Positions 6,090 to 7,802 of a DNA stretch of 7,802 bases are shown here, one piece after another. Within the stretch, counting starts at the first letter, position 1. Every line of letters begins with the position of its first letter. This DNA is from ANME-2 cluster archaeon. GTDB lineage: Archaea > Halobacteriota > Methanosarcinia > Methanosarcinales > Methanocomedenaceae. The DNA is taken from assembly GCA_023544495.1 (NCBI GenBank), contig JAMJFV010000090.1:1-7802 (forward strand). Reading direction: 5' to 3'. The notes beneath the pieces are model-generated. The model was not told the DNA's origin, did not search any database, and was given only the letters and a program-made list of their open reading frames with translations. The position numbers and the translations under genes are program-made.

Positions 6090-7211
6090 CTAATCCAGTC
6101 GCTTTCGGATTTCTTCTATTCCATATCTCAGTTTAATAATCCGGCTCCGTCCCCGTGTACCTTTACCAGTGAAATTTGTATCCACTAATTTCAAGACCAG
6201 TAATTTTTCCAGGGTCTCATAGTATCTGGTGTATCCAAGCCCTGTCTTTTCATGGAATGCCCTGTAAAGTTCGCCAGTAGTGATCTCTGCAAGGTCTAAG
6301 ATCAGTTCCAGTAAGGTCTTTTCTTCTTTTTTCAATGACTTTAACAGGTATGTGAGATGTACCAGTTTAGAGGATTCGTAAGCGCTCTTTACATCATCCA
6401 GCGAAATGGTCCGGTTCGCGCGTCTTTCAGCGCTCATGCCCGAGCGCTTAAGCAGATCGATGCCTACCCTCAAATCTCCCAGCAGTTCGGCATATTCAAC
6501 CACTGCATCAAGTACTTCAGATCTCACCACATCAGGGAAGAAGCCCATTTTTATTCTGTTATCCAAAATATCACGTATCTCGTCAGTGTTATATCGGGGG
6601 AATGTTATCTCTTCAGGGAGGAACACGGACTCCACCTTTGGGTCTAAATGAAATCCGGTACCGGTGTCACTTAAAATTGATATCACTCCTATGCGGGCAC
6701 CTGGATTTGTTTCATGGGCGCGAAGTAATGAATAGAATACTTTGTCGTGTTCGTTTTCATGGAACAGGTAATTCACATCATCCAGAGCAACTACCAGCAC
6801 TTTTTCCTCATCTGCCAGGTGCTGGGCTATCTTTTCATAGATCTTCTGGAACGACACACCTGATGAAGGGGGGCTGTGATTGAACAATTTCTTAAATATC
6901 CGGGAGAATACGGTAAAGCGTGTGGAATTGGTCTGGCAGTTAATGTAAACAGGTATCACTTTCGATTTGACCTTTTCTATCTCCTCGAACAGTTTGTTAA
7001 CTCCCGTAGTTTTGCCAGTACCCGGGGAACCTATACACTGTACATTGACAGGTCTGCCACCGCGCAGGGCAGGTTTTATGCAATACATCAGGGTTTGCAT
7101 CTGGGCATCACGGTGTGCAAAATATTCGGGTATATGGTCCAGTTCGAAAAGGTCCGGGTTTTTGAATATGGTTTCATCCCACATTAAGAGATCTTTTTTC
7201 ATGTTATTCAC
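6090..7211 (-). CDS. cdc6: Orc1/Cdc6 family replication initiator
   Basis: A 373-residue AAA+ protein that recognises the replication origin and helps load the MCM helicase. Walker A is GSPGTGKT (61-68). Walker B is VLVVALDDVNYLF (138-150), with a second D where many relatives have E. The sensor-1 region is VISILSDTG and sensor 2 lies in GDLRVGIDLL. The C-terminal part, from about residue 295, is a winged helix (TTGELYRAFHEKTGLGYTRYYETLEKLLVLKLV) that would bind origin DNA. The length is normal. The start is GTG 7211 or ATG 7202; neither has a good ribosome site, so the transcript may have a short leader. A minus-strand TATA-like TTTAATATTG (7260-7251) supports either. Archaeal initiator genes often lie next to an origin. 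This looks like a divergent paralogue and not the canonical Cdc6-1, but that needs an alignment. Confidence 0.93.
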   Translation of the reverse strand: MNNMKKDLLMWDETIFKNPDLFELDHIPEYFAHRDAQMQTLMYCIKPALRGGRPVNVQCIGSPGTGKTTGVNKLFEEIEKVKSKVIPVYINCQTNSTRFTVFSRIFKKLFNHSPPSSGVSFQKIYEKIAQHLADEEKVLVVALDDVNYLFHENEHDKVFYSLLRAHETNPGARIGVISILSDTGTGFHLDPKVESVFLPEEITFPRYNTDEIRDILDNRIKMGFFPDVVRSEVLDAVVEYAELLGDLRVGIDLLKRSGMSAERRANRTISLDDVKSAYESSKLVHLTYLLKSLKKEEKTLLELILDLAEITTGELYRAFHEKTGLGYTRYYETLEKLLVLKLVDTNFTGKGTRGRSRIIKLRYGIEEIRKRLD

Positions 7212-7250
7212 TATTTCTTTTGGTACTGAATGGTATTTTAGTTAATCTTT

Positions 7251-7260
7251 CAATATTAAA
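7251..7260 (-). promoter_or_regulatory. Probable TATA box of orc1/cdc6
   Basis: Read on the minus strand, TTTAATATTG lies about 44 bases before GTG 7211. A transcription start near 7229 would give a leader of 18-27 bases. Confidence 0.45.
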
Positions 7261-7263
7261 AGG

Positions 7264-7302
7264 TTGTCAATAGATATGTACGAAACGTATATATTATGAC
7301 AA
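7264..7302. repeat. 39-bp imperfect inverted repeat between orc1/cdc6 and tRNA-Lys
   Basis: The arms run from TTGTCA (7264-7269) to TGACAA (7297-7302). The inner GTACG (7278-7282) and CGTAT (7286-7290) flank a central AAA; within the inner nine bases of each arm eight are complementary. The left arm is two bases longer than the right. It overlaps the TATA-like element of the tRNA and lies just upstream of the orc1/cdc6 TATA box, so a protein bound here could affect both. Another GACAA stands at 7312-7316. Confidence 0.6.
7288..7296 (+). promoter_or_regulatory. Probable TATA box of the tRNA-Lys gene
   Basis: TATATATTA centres about 36 bases before the mature tRNA 5' end. Transcription would then start near 7318-7320, leaving a short 5' leader for RNase P. 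It lies inside the right arm of the 39-bp inverted repeat. Confidence 0.5.
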
Positions 7303-7327
7303 TGTAATTAAGACAACGCCTCAACAT

Positions 7328-7404
7328 GGGCTGGTAGCTTAGACAGGCAGAGCGATGGACTCTTAATCCATCGGCCAGGGGTTCAAATCCCTTCCAGCCC
7401 GCCA
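7328..7404 (+). tRNA. tRNA-Lys (anticodon CTT)
   Basis: The cloverleaf is complete. The acceptor stem GGGCTGG (7328-7334) pairs with CCAGCCC (7394-7400), G at 7401 is the discriminator base, and CCA is encoded (7402-7404). The D stem is GCTT/GAGC. The anticodon stem ATGGA/TCCAT encloses loop CTCTTAA with anticodon CTT at 7362-7364, which reads AAG lysine codons. The T arm is AGGGG/CCCTT with loop TTCAAAT. There is no intron. A T7 run follows directly. Confidence 0.97.
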
Positions 7405-7411
7405 TTTTTTT
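7405..7411 (+). terminator. Oligo-T terminator after tRNA-Lys
   Basis: Seven T follow the encoded CCA directly, a normal archaeal termination signal for a stable RNA gene. Confidence 0.65.
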
Positions 7412-7454
7412 GCGTAGAACGTTTTCTAAAGGAAGATACAAAAATGTTTTTGTA

Positions 7455-7484
7455 TTCAAAGATGTGCTATTCAAGGATGTGCTC
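7455..7484 (+). repeat. Tandem 15-bp repeat, two copies
   Basis: TTCAAAGATGTGCTA (7455-7469) is followed at once by TTCAAGGATGTGCTC (7470-7484), two differences in fifteen. The second copy holds TGTGCTC, which is complementary to GAGCACA at 7602-7608. Confidence 0.75.
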
Positions 7485-7608
7485 AAAGTCACAAAGGACA
7501 ATTACATATTACGGCTACATGAGGTAAGAAACCCCTGCGAGTCCCTCATGCTACAATGGCAGGCGGAACAGATCGGGACACGGGCAGAGTGAAGGTGAGA
7601 GGAGCACA
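7478..7608. other. Candidate structured RNA: nested complementary segments in the GC island
   Basis: An outer 7-bp pairing joins TGTGCTC (7478-7484) and GAGCACA (7602-7608). Inside it CATGAGG (7518-7524) pairs perfectly with CCTCATG (7544-7550) across a 19-base loop, and CCTGC (7534-7538) could instead pair with GCAGG (7559-7563). GC-rich islands in AT-rich archaeal intergenic DNA are often stable RNAs. The strand, ends and family are unknown, and it does not match RNase P or SRP RNA signatures I can recall. Confidence 0.3.
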
Positions 7609-7622
7609 AGCAGAACCGTTTG

Positions 7623-7634
7623 ATAGGTACCTAT
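7623..7634. repeat. Perfect 12-bp palindrome upstream of the nitroreductase gene
   Basis: ATAGGTACCTAT is its own reverse complement. It lies 72 bp before ATG 7706 and just upstream of the likely promoter, a position suited to a regulator site. Confidence 0.5.
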
Positions 7635-7648
7635 AATTAGGGAGAGTG

Positions 7649-7657
7649 TAAAATACC
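7649..7657 (+). promoter_or_regulatory. Possible TATA box of the nitroreductase gene
   Basis: TAAAATACC would place a start of transcription near 7679, inside the small hairpin CCGAT-AAGA-ATCGG (7670-7683), and a leader of about 27 bases with GGAG at 7692. TTAAATG at 7659 is an alternative. Confidence 0.3.
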
Positions 7658-7705
7658 TTAAATGTTTAACCGATAAGAATCGGAAAATAAAGGAGTGTAT
7701 ATTTT

Positions 7706-7802
7706 ATGGTTATACTGAACGCTATTCAATTAAGAAGAAGTATACGGTCGTATGATTTTCATGATGTTGAAGAGGATAAATTGTTGAGAGTACTTGAATC
7801 AG
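7706..7802 (+). CDS. Nitroreductase family protein (N-terminus only, runs off the window)
   Basis: The first 32 codons are present with no stop before the window edge. The protein begins MVILNAIQLRRSIRSYDFHDV and continues EEDKLLRVLES. This is the standard opening of nitroreductase-type FMN flavoproteins, where the RRSIR segment contributes to binding the FMN phosphate and the following acidic helix is conserved. These enzymes use NAD(P)H or other donors to reduce diverse substrates; which one cannot be told from this piece. The ATG is supported by AGGAG at 7691-7695. It is transcribed in the same direction as the tRNA, but the intervening terminator and a likely promoter make it a separate unit. 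Confidence 0.85.
   Translation, partial: MVILNAIQLRRSIRSYDFHDVEEDKLLRVLES

Larger units (their letters stand above)
7412..7705. other. Intergenic region after the tRNA holding a GC-rich island
   Basis: About 290 bp without a convincing gene. The frame 7410-7592 (TTG start, 60 residues) has no ribosome site, begins in the tRNA terminator and resembles nothing I know. The stretch 7511-7620 is about 56% G+C by my count, against roughly 30% just after it (7621-7705). It contains complementary segments listed separately. It may be a structured RNA, a remnant of a mobile element, or both. Confidence 0.5.

Noticed and set aside
7212..7327. Origin recognition box of the standard archaeal type
   Set aside because: I looked for TTCCAGTGGAAAC-like elements on both strands in the gap next to orc1/cdc6 and saw none; only the unrelated inverted repeat is present.
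7256..7501. 81-codon minus-strand frame with GWKGFEPLADGLRVHRSACL
   Set aside because: This is the antisense translation of the tRNA-Lys gene, a common false protein prediction.
7549..7564. GCTACAATGGC, resembling a conserved stretch of 16S rRNA
   Set aside because: Only about eleven bases agree and the flanking sequence does not match 16S rRNA, so this is probably chance.
7410..7592. 60-codon plus-strand frame after the tRNA
   Set aside because: It starts with a TTG inside the tRNA terminator, has no ribosome site, and crosses both the tandem repeat and the GC island. No family is recognisable.
1..7802. CRISPR array, insertion sequence or complete mobile element
   Set aside because: No regularly spaced repeats, transposase or integrase coding sequence, or long terminal repeats were seen.

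Overview
The window is a piece of an archaeal chromosome, most likely a euryarchaeon of the Methanosarcinales or a relative. This rests on aIF2-gamma, the paired RNA polymerase subunit Rpo7 and Spt4, ribosomal proteins S24e and S27ae, an Orc1/Cdc6 initiator, GGAGG or GGTGAT ribosome sites mixed with TATA-like promoters, and T-tract terminators. The rSAM and Rpo7 sequences look methanosarcinal, but this is a judgement from memory of the families and not a search.

Layout. Positions 1-228 are AT-rich and mostly empty, with perhaps the last codons of an unseen gene. On the minus strand lie a two-cluster ferredoxin (1457-1657) and, downstream of it, a radical SAM/SPASM enzyme (229-1371). Together they look like a small electron-transfer plus peptide- or protein-modifying unit. 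A C-rich, G-poor intergenic stretch (1682-1943) separates them from a plus-strand run: an FxsA-family membrane protein (1944-2318), then aIF2-gamma (2431), a PIN-domain nuclease (3669), rpo7/rpoE1 (4097), spt4/rpoE2 (4680), GTP-dependent dephospho-CoA kinase (4873), rps24e (5509) and rps27ae (5880-6029). From aIF2-gamma on, this is the familiar archaeal information-processing cluster. It joins translation initiation, two ribosomal proteins, an RNA polymerase stalk subunit, an elongation factor and one CoA-biosynthesis enzyme. Short gaps suggest co-transcription, with internal promoters possible before rpo7 and rps24e.

A T-rich terminator ends the cluster, facing a convergent orc1/cdc6 gene (7211-6090, minus). 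Between orc1/cdc6 and a plus-strand tRNA-Lys(CTT) (7328-7404) lies a 39-bp imperfect inverted repeat. After the tRNA comes about 300 bp without a convincing protein gene. It contains a sharp GC-rich island with nested complementary segments, a candidate structured RNA or element remnant. The window ends in the first codons of a nitroreductase-family protein.

Most of the window is ordinary conserved archaeal core. The stretches most worth a second look are the rSAM/ferredoxin pair, the GC island after the tRNA, the inverted repeat at the orc1/cdc6-tRNA junction, and the shared ATGGAGGAC context before the two TTG-initiated translation genes.
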